NCBI GenBank assembly: GCA_003427395.1
Contig: BFEA01000722.1
Location: 384,928 to 418,632, forward strand
Reading direction: 5' to 3'
Origin: Chara braunii
Lineage: Eukaryota; Streptophyta; Charophyceae; Charales; Characeae
Length of the DNA: 33,705 nt
Within the stretch, counting starts at the first letter, position 1; each line of letters begins with the position of its first letter. The notes under the pieces were generated by a model. That model ran no database searches and was not told where the DNA came from. It saw nothing but the letters and a program-made list of their open reading frames with translations. A program made the translations under genes and the position numbers. Below are positions 19,701 to 29,075 of the stretch, in pieces.

Positions 19701-20012
19701 GGCACACATTTTGACCCTGTGGGGGTAACGAAGTGCTGCTGAAATTTTCTGTTTTTTTTTTCATACTTAGCCTTTCCTTTTGACAGCACACTTCGACCCC
19801 ATGGGGGTAACAAAATGCTGCCGAAATTTTTGAAAAATCCAACACTTAGTTTCTCTTCACCTCCTCATCTATTTATTTATTTATTTATATTTTTTTTTGA
19901 AACTTATAATTTGCGGCATTTTGAACCTTAGTGTGCTTATATTGGTCTGTTATTTCCTCTTGGCATATTCTTGACCCTTTGGGGGGTAGGGAAATGTGGC
20001 CGAAAATTCTGA
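19701..20012. repeat. Three degenerate repeat units around GACCC-GGGGGTAA
   Basis: Units at 19701-19748, 19784-19831 and about 19962-20010 each read GGCA-CA..TT-GACCC, then TGGGGGTA, then (A/G)TG(C/T)(T/G)G(C/G)(C/T)GAAA and a T-rich end. The first two are about 84 bp apart; the third is separated by AT-rich sequence. Each unit has self-complementary ends (GGCA..TTT against GAAA..TGCC), giving a weak hairpin. Confidence 0.6.
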
Positions 20013-22381
20013 AAATATAAATATTACTTTTCTCTTCACATTTTGTTTATGCGAGGATCTGGGCTTAAGGGCCCCCTGTTGCATCTGTGCCCGCCCTAAG
20101 TGAAGGCGGGCCTAACAAATCATGAAAGGCCCTCGGCCTTCAATTTCGTATTTGGGGTCCATGCAGTTTCGTTGCGCCAGTTGGTTGAGGAAAACACAGG
20201 CCGAGCAGCAAGACTTTCGACGGCCTTCCAGGCCTTTCCAAAATGATGCAGGCCCTGGACAAAAATGGCAGCCTCATACACAGACAGTTGGGAGGCCCAA
20301 CCGAATGAGGCCCAATAACTGCAAGATAGGCGCAGCGTCCTGGGGCCTACCATAAGCTTCAGGGCCCAGGCCAGTCCAGCCAGACTGTCGAACGAGGTAG
20401 GTTTTTTCCATATAGGGAGGAGCTCGCTGCCTATGCATGCATTCGGGCACTCGCATGTTGGCGGTAGCGCTGCTGGAGCCGAAGCTCGTGGGCTGCTGCT
20501 AGCGCTGAGAGGCGAAGTGCAAGCACATGCGGTCGTGCAAGGAGGAGGGCGCTGCTAAGAGCAGCGCCATAGCCCAGCCTCCATAGCTGGCAGGCTTGGA
20601 TGTACAGTGAGGCGCAAGGGTGGTCTTCTGGTTTCAAGAGGGAAGACGTGGGAGTAAGACGAGGGAGAGAGAGAGAGAAGGATGATGATGATGATGTGAG
20701 GGCACATACCTGGTATTGGTGATGGTCTGCATAGGCGACATCTTCAAGTACTTTGGAGGCTGCTGACGTCAACAGTTGCATCCCTGACGGCTGCCTAAGC
20801 TGTAGCAACAACCCCCCTTCACAACTACCCTTCCAGGCTGCAGCAGCAGCCTTTCTTGCAGTCCAACTTTTTCCTTCACGCTACGCCTCCGCTCCTCCAA
20901 AGTGCCACTGCAACCATATGGCCCTCAAACTGCCGCAATCAAACCAGTGCTGTTCAACATGTATACAGCAACTGCAGTAAAACGCACAGCTTGTACCCCA
21001 GCCCTTTGACGAAACACAGCAAGCGGTGCCCAGCGAACAATCAGCTATTCACAGTGAAGTTCGGCAGCAGCAGCGGTGAAAAACGAACAGCCTCACAGCC
21101 ATAGCAGACTGTCAGTGACTTGCCTCAGCAACCAGCAACGCCCCCCCCTCATCGACTAATAGGTAAGCCTCCAATCGTTCGGTTACCTCATGCGGCTCCC
21201 GCCGGTAGTGTGAGCAAGGTCGACTGGATCTATCACCGGGAAATGATCCGGTGCACCCGCCCTCCTCGTACGTTGCTCAGTCTACATTCGTGATGCCACC
21301 ACCTTCCACTTCATAACGCACGCGGTTGGTGGTGCGGTCAGATCCGTGCACATTCGTTCGGCATGGCGGCAGTACCACCGTCCGCGATCATGGGAACAAG
21401 CACCCTAATCAGGTAAGTACCCGGCCCCCTCTTTGCTTCCGTCCCCCTCGTTGTTGTCTTACCTCCCCCGCTTCTCTATCTCGGTCCTCCCGCCTCACGA
21501 TCTGCACCACACCCCCCCTCTCAGTTGATCCAAATCAACAAAATCGAGTGAACTTCCCGTTGGAATACGAAAGTATTCACAGGCTTCCACCCTTACGCAC
21601 ACTGAAGGCCACTTCAGTCTTCAACCGCGCAACACTTCAGACTACGGGTGAGTCTCCAGCATGCGGTCGGGCTCAGACTTCTCCCGCCGATAAGGTGAGT
21701 GAGAGCGAATGAACCTTCCGCTGAGACACAGAAAGATGCACTCGCCCTGATTTGCCTGGTTCCGTAACACACTGTGGCACCACCCCACACGCAGCTCCTA
21801 AGACGTGTACTCCCAAAACTAGCCCTTCATCTCCACATCCAACATCACCATTGCACTCGCGCCACCCGAAAACCTCCGTTTAACACCCTCCCTCGCCTGT
21901 TTCCATTGAGAACGGATAGTTCAACTTGCTTCCGCTCCGCTACGATCGACTCCTCCAATGGCCACCACGCACACTTCTTCCTACTAATCTTCCTATCTAC
22001 TAACCCTTCGTTAAAACCAAACTCGCCAATCGACCTGTAATGGTCGAGAACCCCCACCTCGCTTCTCTTCCCGTCCGATTTTGTCTAGAGTCGTACGCGC
22101 TAGCTTCTGCCCACTCGCGCTACTCTTCCCTTCGCCATCTCCCACTTCGAAAGCACCCGGCCATAAACGTGCGCCATGTTCGTTCACCCCTCCGCTGTCT
22201 TCGCCGTTCGCTGTCTCTTCCTCCTCCGTGTTGCCGTCAACTAGAATTAGTTCCCCACGACTGAACAGCCCGCTACGTTCGACAACGCGAGAACCGAACC
22301 AAAGGAAACTCCGACAGTCAAACGAAGAAAAAGGAAACGCTACCCCAGTTTTATACACGCCCGCGCTACGCGCGTGCCAAA
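20013..22381. other. GC-rich intronic stretch without recognised genes
   Basis: No frame resembles a known protein. At 20548-20568 there is a perfect 9-bp inverted repeat (GGCGCTGCT, 3-base loop). The segment 20640-20770 resembles 10560-10680 of the LTR (purine-rich run, a (C/T)ACCTGGTAT-like core, CATCTTCA, TTTGGAGGCTGC), so it may be a distant relative of that LTR family. Splice-donor-like GGTAAG/GGTGAG motifs recur (about 21166, 21411, 21646, 21692) with no supported exons. Confidence 0.4.
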
Positions 22382-22430
22382 CTAGTCTTCTCTGTATCGT
22401 TCCAATTTTAACGGATGTCCCGAAGGACTT
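22382..22430 (-). pseudogene. U6 snRNA-like copy 1, 5' half only
   Basis: On the minus strand the 5' stem-loop (GTCCTTCGGGACATCCG), the AAAATTGGAACGATACAGAGA region with an intact ACAGAGA box, and the beginning of the catalytic segment (AGAAGACTAG) are seen. Similarity then stops, where GCATGG should come. Nearly every base of this half agrees with plant U6. No TATA box or upstream element is visible, so it is not expected to be transcribed as U6. Confidence 0.85.
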
Positions 22431-22540
22431 TGACCGGGGCGATGCCCCGCGACTTTTCAGAATTCGTGCGGCCCAGGTGATCAAAAACAACTCGGTACCA
22501 CCCGCCCTACCAGCATTGCGTACGGGTCCGGTCCCCTTTC

Positions 22541-22625
22541 CTCAATTCATGCGTGTCACCCTTGCGCAGAGGCCATGCAAATCTTCTCTATATCGTTCCA
22601 AGTTCAACGGATACCCCGAGGGATC
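22541..22625 (-). pseudogene. U6 snRNA-like copy 2, nearly full length
   Basis: On the minus strand it runs from the stem-loop (TCCCTCGGGGTATCCG) through TTGGAACGATATAGAGAAG, GCATGGCCTCTGCGCAAGG and TGACACGCATGAATTGAGG. The ACAGAGA box reads ATAGAGA and the catalytic AGC triad reads TGC, so it is a pseudogene. No T-run terminator follows. Confidence 0.88.
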
Positions 22626-22796
22626 TCGGCTACAGCAGTGCCCCACGGCCCTTCGCGACCCGAGCAGCCTTAGTGCCACCCTGCCTCACGATGCTGTGCG
22701 CGGATCTGGCCTCCTTTCGAGGCTGGATTCAAGCAGGTACCCCCAACGTGTACTGCAGACTATGGCAGTAACAAGTGTTCGGGCCCGCCCCCCTTC

Positions 22797-22881
22797 CACG
22801 ATTTATGCATGTCATCCTCGCGCAGGGGCCATACGAATCTTCACTGCATCGCTCCAATTTTAACGGTTGTCCCGAAGGACC
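22797..22881 (-). pseudogene. U6 snRNA-like copy 3, nearly full length
   Basis: On the minus strand: GTCCTTCGGGACAACCG, TTAAAATTGGAGCGATGCAG, TGAAGATTCGTATGGCCCC, TGCGCGAGGATGACATGCA, TAAATCGTGG. The ACAGAGA box reads GCAGTGA and the AGC triad CGT, so it is non-functional. As in copies 1 and 2, a related flank of about 45 bp ending in GCGGCCC/GCAGCC lies just beyond the U6 5' end. Confidence 0.88.
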
Positions 22882-23250
22882 TGCGCACGGTAGTTCCCTA
22901 GGGCACTTTGAAAAGGTCACGCGGCCCTCCCGGGTTCGACACAGGCCCATATTTCAGCAGTTCATAGGTGCGCCTGTTGTGCTAACTCTTGGGTCACGGC
23001 CAGTTTCAAGCCCGACATCTGGCCCCAACGGTTCCAATTGAATAAAGGATGAAACCAAATAATAATGAAACTAAAAACAAATTCCAAGAATAAGATAGGG
23101 AGGCTAACGGGAACCGGGCGCGGCCTACTAGCCTTCCCTCGGTCCTGCGACGCGGGCCCGCGATCGGACTCCCCCAACAAGAACTAAGGGGGATAGTCCC
23201 GCGAGACCCTCCACCCCTCAGTTTCTCCAATGCTCCATTGCTGCTGCGCC
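22882..23250. other. Stretch without recognised features
   Basis: It contains the flank of U6-like copy 3 and an A-rich segment (23039-23100). No coding or RNA signal otherwise. Confidence 0.45.
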
Positions 23251-23254
23251 GTCG

Positions 23255-23325
23255 CCCACTGGCCTCGATCCCCGTACCTTCGTTTTCCAAGTCCAATGCC
23301 GTAACCAATAGGGCTAAGCGCAAAT
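23255..23325 (-). repeat. tRNA-like sequence, SINE candidate 3
   Basis: On the minus strand a good A box/D arm TAGCCCTATTGGTTACGGC (23316-23298) is followed by an anticodon-arm-like TTGGACTTGGAAAACGA and a B-box-like GGGATCGAGGCC (23272-23261, GATCGA for GTTCGA). Acceptor pairing is not continuous. It is judged a tRNA-derived repeat or pseudogene. Confidence 0.5.
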
Positions 23326-23740
23326 CTGGAACCAGCGTCCGCAGAATACCATACAAGGCGGTGCGGCCCAGCGCTCAAAGCCGAGAAAGCGACTTGAGCC
23401 TCACCTCCACCTACAACCATGCGCGCGGCGCCGGCCTACTCGAGTTGCGCCGCGGCCACCATTCACGCCACTCCGCACACCAAACCTAACGCCGGCCGAA
23501 CGCGGTAAACAAAAGTCAAATCTTTTTAGTCCTTAATCTAATCGACGTACAAAAATCAGGCCGGTCGACTACGCCGGCTTCTTAATCAAGACAAAGGGAA
23601 AGGATCACACGCGCACCTTAAAACTACTCGCCCACTCACCCTTCCTACTCATACAAACTCCGACCCATACGCAGGCAATCACCGCAACCTGCGCATGCAC
23701 TCAAAAACTCCGAATCAACTGGCTCTTCTGTCACTTGCAA
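23326..23740. other. Stretch without recognised features
   Basis: GC-rich sequence with no conserved frame, RNA gene or clear repeat. Confidence 0.4.
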
Positions 23741-23778
23741 AAACCAGGGCGGATACCCTTGTAAGGGTATTCGCGCTG
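23738..23778. repeat. Palindrome-centred dispersed repeat, copy A
   Basis: The core ATACCCTTGTAAGGGTAT (23753-23770) is an 8-bp-arm inverted repeat around GT, with GCG/CGC continuing the arms imperfectly. TTGCAAAAA precedes it and GACAG follows, as in copy B at 24547. Confidence 0.75.
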
Positions 23779-24165
23779 ACAGCGGTAGCAGCAAATATTC
23801 AAATGGGAAATTTAGAAACCGAAGTGGAGGCGGGTTCCATCTCACCTGCCGCTGGGACAGCCTGCCGCACAACCAAAACTGCGGCAGCCTCCCACCAGCG
23901 CCCCGTTGGCCCGCCCAGCTGAGACATAGTTCACCATCTTACGTGTCTCAGCAGGCACGCTTACACCAAACCTCTCACAACAAATGGTGGGTGGCAGACT
24001 GTGCGCCCAAAGCGAGCCCCACCACTCTAGTTTATTTCCGCCTCATGGGCTAATTACCTACCGGCTCGCATGCACGTCGAACTCCCCGTCCTGTGTTTTT
24101 CAAGGCGGGTAGGGTAAAGGAATTCGCCAACATCCCGAGCATGCAGAAATTCTGACAGGCCCGCC

Positions 24166-24256
24166 AAAAAAAAAAAGAAAACGTGTGCTCAAGGTCCTCG
24201 ACCGCCGCGACGGCCACCTGTGTCCGACGACGTAGCAACTGAGCCAAGCCCGTCGG
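24166..24256 (-). repeat. tRNA-like sequence with T-run, SINE candidate 4
   Basis: On the minus strand, A box TGGCTCAGTTGC (24246-24235), B-box-like GGTCGAGGACC (24203-24193), then CTTGAGCACACG and a TTTTCTTTTTTTTTTT run (24180-24166). The run would serve as an RNA polymerase III terminator or is the tail of a retroposed copy. Of the tRNA-like sequences in the window this one has the most convincing 3' end. Confidence 0.5.
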
Positions 24257-24299
24257 TCCTGACGTCAGTCTTGGAACCGATCACCAAGTCAAAGACATC

Positions 24300-24355
24300 A
24301 ATAAAAATAAAAGTAGGAATAATAAAAATAAAAATAATAAAATAAATATAAACGC
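24300..24355. repeat. A/T-rich simple repeat (ATAAAA-type)
   Basis: A run of AATAAAAATA-like units of about 50 bp. Such a run may be the A-rich tail of a retroposed sequence or simple-sequence DNA. Confidence 0.6.
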
Positions 24356-24546
24356 GGGATAATCACAGAAAAAGTAAGGGGACTAGGGGCCGTGCGTACC
24401 GCTGGCCGGTGACACCACGAACACCTAGGCCCGGCGTGGTTGCACCCCGCCGTTGACACACTGTGCGCGCCACTCACCCGGGCAAGGACTCAACTCTCAC
24501 CCTCGAGCGCGCCGTCAGCTTCGGACGAGGCCGCACCGACGTGGTT

Positions 24547-24590
24547 TGCAAAAAGCACGCCAAATACCCTTGTAAGGGTATTTGGTACGA
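24547..24590. repeat. Palindrome-centred dispersed repeat, copy B
   Basis: A perfect inverted repeat CCAAATACCCTT-GT-AAGGGTATTTGG (24560-24585), with the same 18-bp core as copy A. TTTGCAAAAA lies upstream and GACAG downstream, so about 45 bp are shared between the two copies. Confidence 0.8.
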
Positions 24591-25456
24591 CAGTCCTCCC
24601 GGACCCTATTAAGTGACGTCCCCATCGCATCGGGCGTCCGAACCAAATACCGTTTAAACATAGCCTCAAGGAAAATTATACAATAACTCTCTAACATAAC
24701 GGATTTGACTAAAACAGTCGTTAAGCTATATCAACTCCAAGCCTCAATTCCTCGAAATAAGTGGGCAAAAGTCAGCGGTCCAAAAATATCATTTAATTCC
24801 TGACCAAAATAGGAATCTACAATAGCCGAATAATCGACTAGGCACTGACACGTTTTAACCTCTAATTCAACAAAGTGGATAAAGCCACTTTACACCAGCT
24901 ATAATCAGGGACAGGAAGTCACCCAAAGTCATACTTAAGACTACACCATTCCCGGTCCCTTTGAACGATACTTTATCGCGCCGGGCACCCAAATCATCCT
25001 ATGAGAAAAACAAAACCCAACTCAATGGTGGGTTTAAAATTCAAGTTCTAAAAACTCACATGATGATCATTCACACACCCTTTTTTAACTCTTTCTCAAA
25101 AGAACCCCCTTTTGTGGGGAAATCAGACATCTCACTTTTACGACTAACCGAAATGGTTAGCCTGATTGGCCTCTTCACTTAGGCCACAAATGTATCCCAT
25201 GGGTTGGGCCCCGTTAAGCCCAATCTCACAGACCATTATTATCACGCACAAGCCACTCATTTTAGTCACTCACAAAAGCAGATGGGCAAGGGTATTCATT
25301 AAGCCTTTAAAACAAACAAGTGGATCCGCCGCGGCTCCGCCCGCTGCGAGAAGAACGAAGATTGCGAGAAACGAGGAAGGGGGGGAAAGGTAGTAGAAGA
25401 CAAAGAGATACAAAGAGAGAACACAAACAGAGAGAGAGAGCAATGAAATAGAGGAA
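24591..25456. other. Intronic stretch without recognised genes
   Basis: AT-richer unique sequence, then a purine-rich segment (25370-25456, GAGA-rich). No coding similarity found. Confidence 0.45.
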
Positions 25457-25530
25457 GAAAGAGGAAACAATTGATAAAAGTCCACCTCATGCAGAAAGAG
25501 GAAACAATTGATAAAAGTCCACCTCATGCA
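25457..25530. repeat. Exact tandem duplication of 37 bp
   Basis: Two adjacent copies running from GAAAGAGGAAACAATTG to CACCTCATGCA start at 25457 and 25494 with no mismatch seen. It is a recent event. Confidence 0.9.
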
Positions 25531-25595
25531 ATTTTTTTTTGGAGGGAGGGAAAATAACCATGCATCAGTGAGCGAATGGAGTCGTATCGAACCGA

Positions 25596-25652
25596 GTAGG
25601 ACGTGCAACTGAGTCGCTTTAAAACAACAAAGTGATCGCGGGAAGCAACACG

Positions 25653-25736
<84 letters not shown>

Positions 25737-25850
25737 CGAACCGAACTTTCTCTCTCTCGTGCAACCGAGTCGCGTCGAAACAGCAAAGCGATCACGGGAA
25801 GCAGCACGTATCGTCGAACCGAGTCGCAGCGAAACAACGAAGTGATCGAA
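25596..25850. repeat. About 50-bp tandem repeat split by a (CT)n microsatellite
   Basis: Units CGTGCAAC(T/C)GAGTCGC ... AACA(A/G)CAAAG(T/C)GATC(G/A)CGGGAAGCA lie at about 25600-25652 and 25759-25808, with a shorter third unit to 25850. A (CT)n run (25655-25733) separates the first two. CGAACCGA(G/A) motifs at about 25576, 25738 and 25815 belong to the same unit. Confidence 0.75.
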
Positions 25851-25905
25851 ACACCCAACACCTAAATACAACCCGCGACAACCATCGCGATCGATCGGGC
25901 TCCCG

Positions 25906-25974
25906 TTGGACGGCCCGATAGAAGTTTCGGGAACAGCCCAGCACGGATCCCGAAATTTCTATCGGGCCGTCCAA
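25906..25974. repeat. Inverted repeat, 27-bp arms with one mismatch, 15-bp loop
   Basis: The left arm 25906-25932 (TTGGACGGCCCGATAGAA...) is the complement of 25948-25974 (...TTCTATCGGGCCGTCCAA) at 26 of 27 positions. The outer flanks continue with weaker pairing (CGATCGGGCT against AGCCCGCTCG). RNA of either strand would fold into a strong hairpin. Confidence 0.9.
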
Positions 25975-25980
25975 GGCAAG

Positions 25981-26062
25981 CCCGCTCGCGGCGTGAAAAA
26001 CGCGCGCAGTGTCCTTAGACGGCCCGCTCGCGGCGTGAAACGCGCGCAGTGTCCGTTGGGCC
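25981..26062. repeat. Tandem duplication of about 42 bp, CpG-rich
   Basis: CCCGCTCGCGGCGTGAAA at 25981 and 26023 is followed in both units by CGCGCGCAGTGTCC. The units differ by a 2-base indel and their last bases. They lie directly right of the 27-bp inverted repeat. Confidence 0.9.
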
Positions 26063-26370
26063 CGCCTGGCAGTTCCGCCGCGTTTCCCAAGAGTGTGCAA
26101 CGGCCTCTCATGGAAGTGTTACGCGAGGACCGCTGTTCGCTTAAAGAGTGTTATGGATAAATGAAACCCATGCCTTTTTCTCATAAATCCTACTTTTAAA
26201 AGTAGGGTCCTTTACTTTTCGTCACACGCTCTGTCAATCCCATTCATAAGCTTTGCTCAGTTAGCAAGCTCTCATAATCTCTCTTCCAAATAAAAACTCA
26301 ACATTTTTATTTCTCAAAATTCCACAGTTGTTGACAATGCCACTTTCAACCTGGACTAAAGTCAAGTGGA
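26063..26370. other. Stretch without recognised features
   Basis: An A/T-rich spacer with a short palindromic CTACTTTTAAAAGTAG (about 26190-26205). No gene signal. Confidence 0.45.
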
Positions 26371-27090
26371 GGGTCCCAGAATCAGGCGGGTTTCCCTGCC
26401 GCAGACGATGCCCCCACGAACTATTAGTCAAAACTTAGTCCTCATAATCATGGAAATCACTGCCGCAGACTAGACCGCTTGCAACCCATAATAAGTTTAG
26501 TGCAAAGCAGGCGGGTCTCCCTGCCGCAGACGACGCCTTCACCGACTATTATGTGACTAAGCTAAGTGGGGATGTCGATTCTGGCGGTTTTTTCCTTACC
26601 CTCTGCCGCACACAAAAACCATTTGTGACTCACAACCAAAAGGTCAATCATGGGGGGTCCCAGAACCAGGCGGGTTTCCCTGCCGCAGACGACGCCCCCA
26701 CCGACAGCTAAGAACCATCAGAATGGAGTTGCCGATTCTGGCGGAGGATAAAAACTCTTACCTTACCCTCTGTCGCACACAAAACCATATGTGACTCACA
26801 ACCAAAGGCCAATCATGACGGGTCCCAGAATCAGGCGGGTTTCTCTGCCACAGACGACGCCCCCACCGGCAGCTGAGAACCAACAGAATGGAGTTGCCGA
26901 TTCTGGCGGAGGATAAAAACTCTTACCTTACCCTCTTGCGCACACAAAACCATCTGTGACTCATAACGAAAGGCCAGTCATGAGGGGTCCCAGAATCAGG
27001 CGGGTTTCCGTACCGCAGACGACGCCCGCACCGGCAGTGAGAACCAACACTATGGAGTCGTTGATTCTGGCGGAGAATAAATAATCTTAA
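26371..27090. repeat. Satellite-like tandem array, five units, 165-bp period
   Basis: Units begin GGTCCCAGAA(T/C)CAGGCGGGT. CAGAA of the unit start is at 26661, 26826 and 26991, exactly 165 bp apart. Two earlier, more diverged or shortened units have AGGCGGG at 26384 and 26509. Each unit carries CTGCCGCAGACGA(C/T)GCC, GATTCTGGCGG, CTTACCTTACCCTCT and ACACAAAACCAT...GTGACTCA. No coding frame is conserved across units. Confidence 0.9.
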
Positions 27091-27540
27091 TAAATCTTTT
27101 TTTTCCAAAAAAATAACTACTTAGGCCGCCCTCAGGCATGACCTCTCTCTCATTTATGACTCAATATAATTTCTGGACTCTTTGAGTCTCCCAGAAATAT
27201 CTCACTGATAATCACGTTTTCTTCACTTCATCGAACCCTTTTTGGTTTAGACACTCTTTATTCAAAATTTGTCACATTTCTCTTCCACACTTTTAACCTT
27301 TATTTCCCATATGTCAATTAACATAAAACATAGAAAAACCCACAAAGTCACAATGGTGAGAGTGATAATGACAACCAGGACGCGCACGAATTTGCAATCT
27401 GAGGGGATCAAAACCCATACAAAAATGATTCCCAAAAGAAATCCAAACTATCTCAAGTTTCAAATTATCACAAATCTCAAACCATCACCAATCAAGGGCT
27501 CAATCAAACACAAATGATCTTGTATAGCATACCCTTACAG
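27091..27540. other. Stretch without recognised features
   Basis: AT-rich unique sequence. Nothing supported on either strand. Confidence 0.4.
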
Positions 27541-27541
27541 A

Positions 27542-27727
27542 TCATAATTGATTGATACACACAAAATGATCCCAAATGTTTTTGTGGAGGTAATTGAGCA
27601 TTAAATGTACGGACAACCTATCCATGGTAGCCTTCCACTTGTATCCTACCAAAACTGAAACAAAGCTTAGAAAGTGGATAGTCTGATCCAGTACGTTCGC
27701 ACAATCCAAAAAAATCATGACCCACAT
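27542..27727 (-). pseudogene. Possible protease-region remnant of a Ty3/gypsy element
   Basis: The minus-strand frame has LVGYKWKATMD, reminiscent of the substrate-side strand leading to the catalytic Asp of a retroelement protease, but the expected Asp-Ser/Thr-Gly is not there. It follows the zinc knuckle at 28008 in the right direction and order, which is the main argument. Confidence 0.3.
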
Positions 27728-28007
27728 TCGAAATCAGAATTAAATGTGGATCCCATTATCGGAAAGCTCACAGACTCAGCCTTAACGGCAATGCAGAAAA
27801 AAATAATCGCCTATCTGTCTAGCAATTGAGTCTTTTGTACCGTCATCACCCTCCAAACGTCTATCTGTAAGTCGCCAGAAACTACTGACGCAACTTTATT
27901 TCTTCTTGCCATGGATGAGATAAGTGAAATGATGGTAACTATTAGGAGAAAAATTGACCTTTATCTAGGGCAAACCATCTCCTTCTTCTTTTCTATTTTC
28001 ACTCTCT

Positions 28008-29075
28008 TGCATTTGCGAGGAGTATGACTGACTTTCCCACAACAACCACATACAGTCTTCGACTAGTGTTCTCGCCGCCTGCTATTCTTTCGCCCTGTCC
28101 AACTAACAGTTGATGATGCCTCATTGCCATCACACTCCTTTTTAGGATGAGATGTAGCGAGAGGTAGGGCTATACCAGCTTCTTTGTGGCTCCCTTGCTT
28201 TTCTTTTCTCTTCCTGCTTGTGACGTCAATCGTCCTTTCACAGGTAAGAGTCACGACATCCCTCACTCTAGTCTGCACCTCCTTTCTCTCAACCCATGGC
28301 TCCTCTTTCTGCCCTTCACCCCATTTATGATTCCGCTCGGTCACCTTAGTGTCCTTTTGAAGTCCACTTTTCATACCCTCAGAGGTGCCAACTGCAAAAA
28401 CACTTGTCATTCTACCATGCTCGCTTTTCTCACAATCTTGCGAGTCCTTTCTTTTTCAGAATTTTTCTTGCTTCATGCAGAGTATGACAAAGGTGCTGAT
28501 CGAAATCCCCTTGTACAAAATTATCTCGGATTTTGTCTCATATAAGCCTTCCTTCTGTCCCACGAATTAGATCTTGCCGCTCTGCATTCGAAAAGTTCAT
28601 AAGGAAGACAAAACACTTGTCATATTCAAACAGTGCCCAAACTTTGCGGGAAACACATTCATATTCTGCCAGAAATTGCCCCACTGACATATAATTGAAC
28701 CGATCTATCTTCTCAAGATCATCCTTGGTGAGTTTTTCCTCACCTAGCTGGTATGTTTCTCACATGACATTATGAAACTTACTCCATGATGATCCCGCTT
28801 TTTTAATTAACCCACCGACTTCCTCCTTCAAGTCTATATGGATATACTTTATAACCTCTTCTAGCATCCGCTCCTCATTCCACTTGCTGCCTGGACTTAT
28901 CAAGGAAGTCGAAAACACGATAGCCCCTGAAGAATTTGACCTCAACCTTGGGTAGTTTGTCTCGCTCCTATTCCCCCAAATCCAGCAGATAGGCAAGTTC
29001 CTCGACCCCAATCGTCCCTTGAGAGCCTTCCATCTCAGCTCCCTCGACCCCATCCCCTGTTGAGCAAACAATGAG
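28008..29075 (-). pseudogene. Decayed Ty3/gypsy gag, C-terminal half with zinc knuckle
   Basis: On the minus strand, gag-like sequence runs from about 29071: WSKFHNVM, then after a stop YQLGEEKLTKDDLEKIDRF, VGQFLAEYECVSRK, CFVFLMNFSNAERQDLI. Next comes a basic linker (about 28410-28063, KRKEKQGSHKEAG) and finally CGCCGKVSHTPRKC (about 28008-28047), an intact CCHC motif. Frames change and at least one stop intervenes. The protein differs from the gag at 12.5-14.3 kb, so this is another family. It reads opposite to the host gene. Confidence 0.75.

Noticed and set aside
22081-22863. Plus-strand open frame of 260 codons
   Set aside because: It runs through the three antisense U6-like copies and their flanks, and its composition (Pro/Ser/Arg) is that of GC-rich non-coding sequence. 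No family is recognised.
22541-22881. Functional U6 snRNA genes
   Set aside because: ACAGAGA and AGC positions are altered, no TATA or upstream element is visible at the usual distance, and no T-run terminator follows.
26371-27090. CRISPR-like array
   Set aside because: Whole 165-bp units are repeated, with no short identical repeats separated by unique spacers, and the context is a eukaryotic intron.
27269-27517. Plus-strand open frame of 82 codons
   Set aside because: Lys/Thr-rich AT-driven composition, with no family resemblance and no splice or promoter context.
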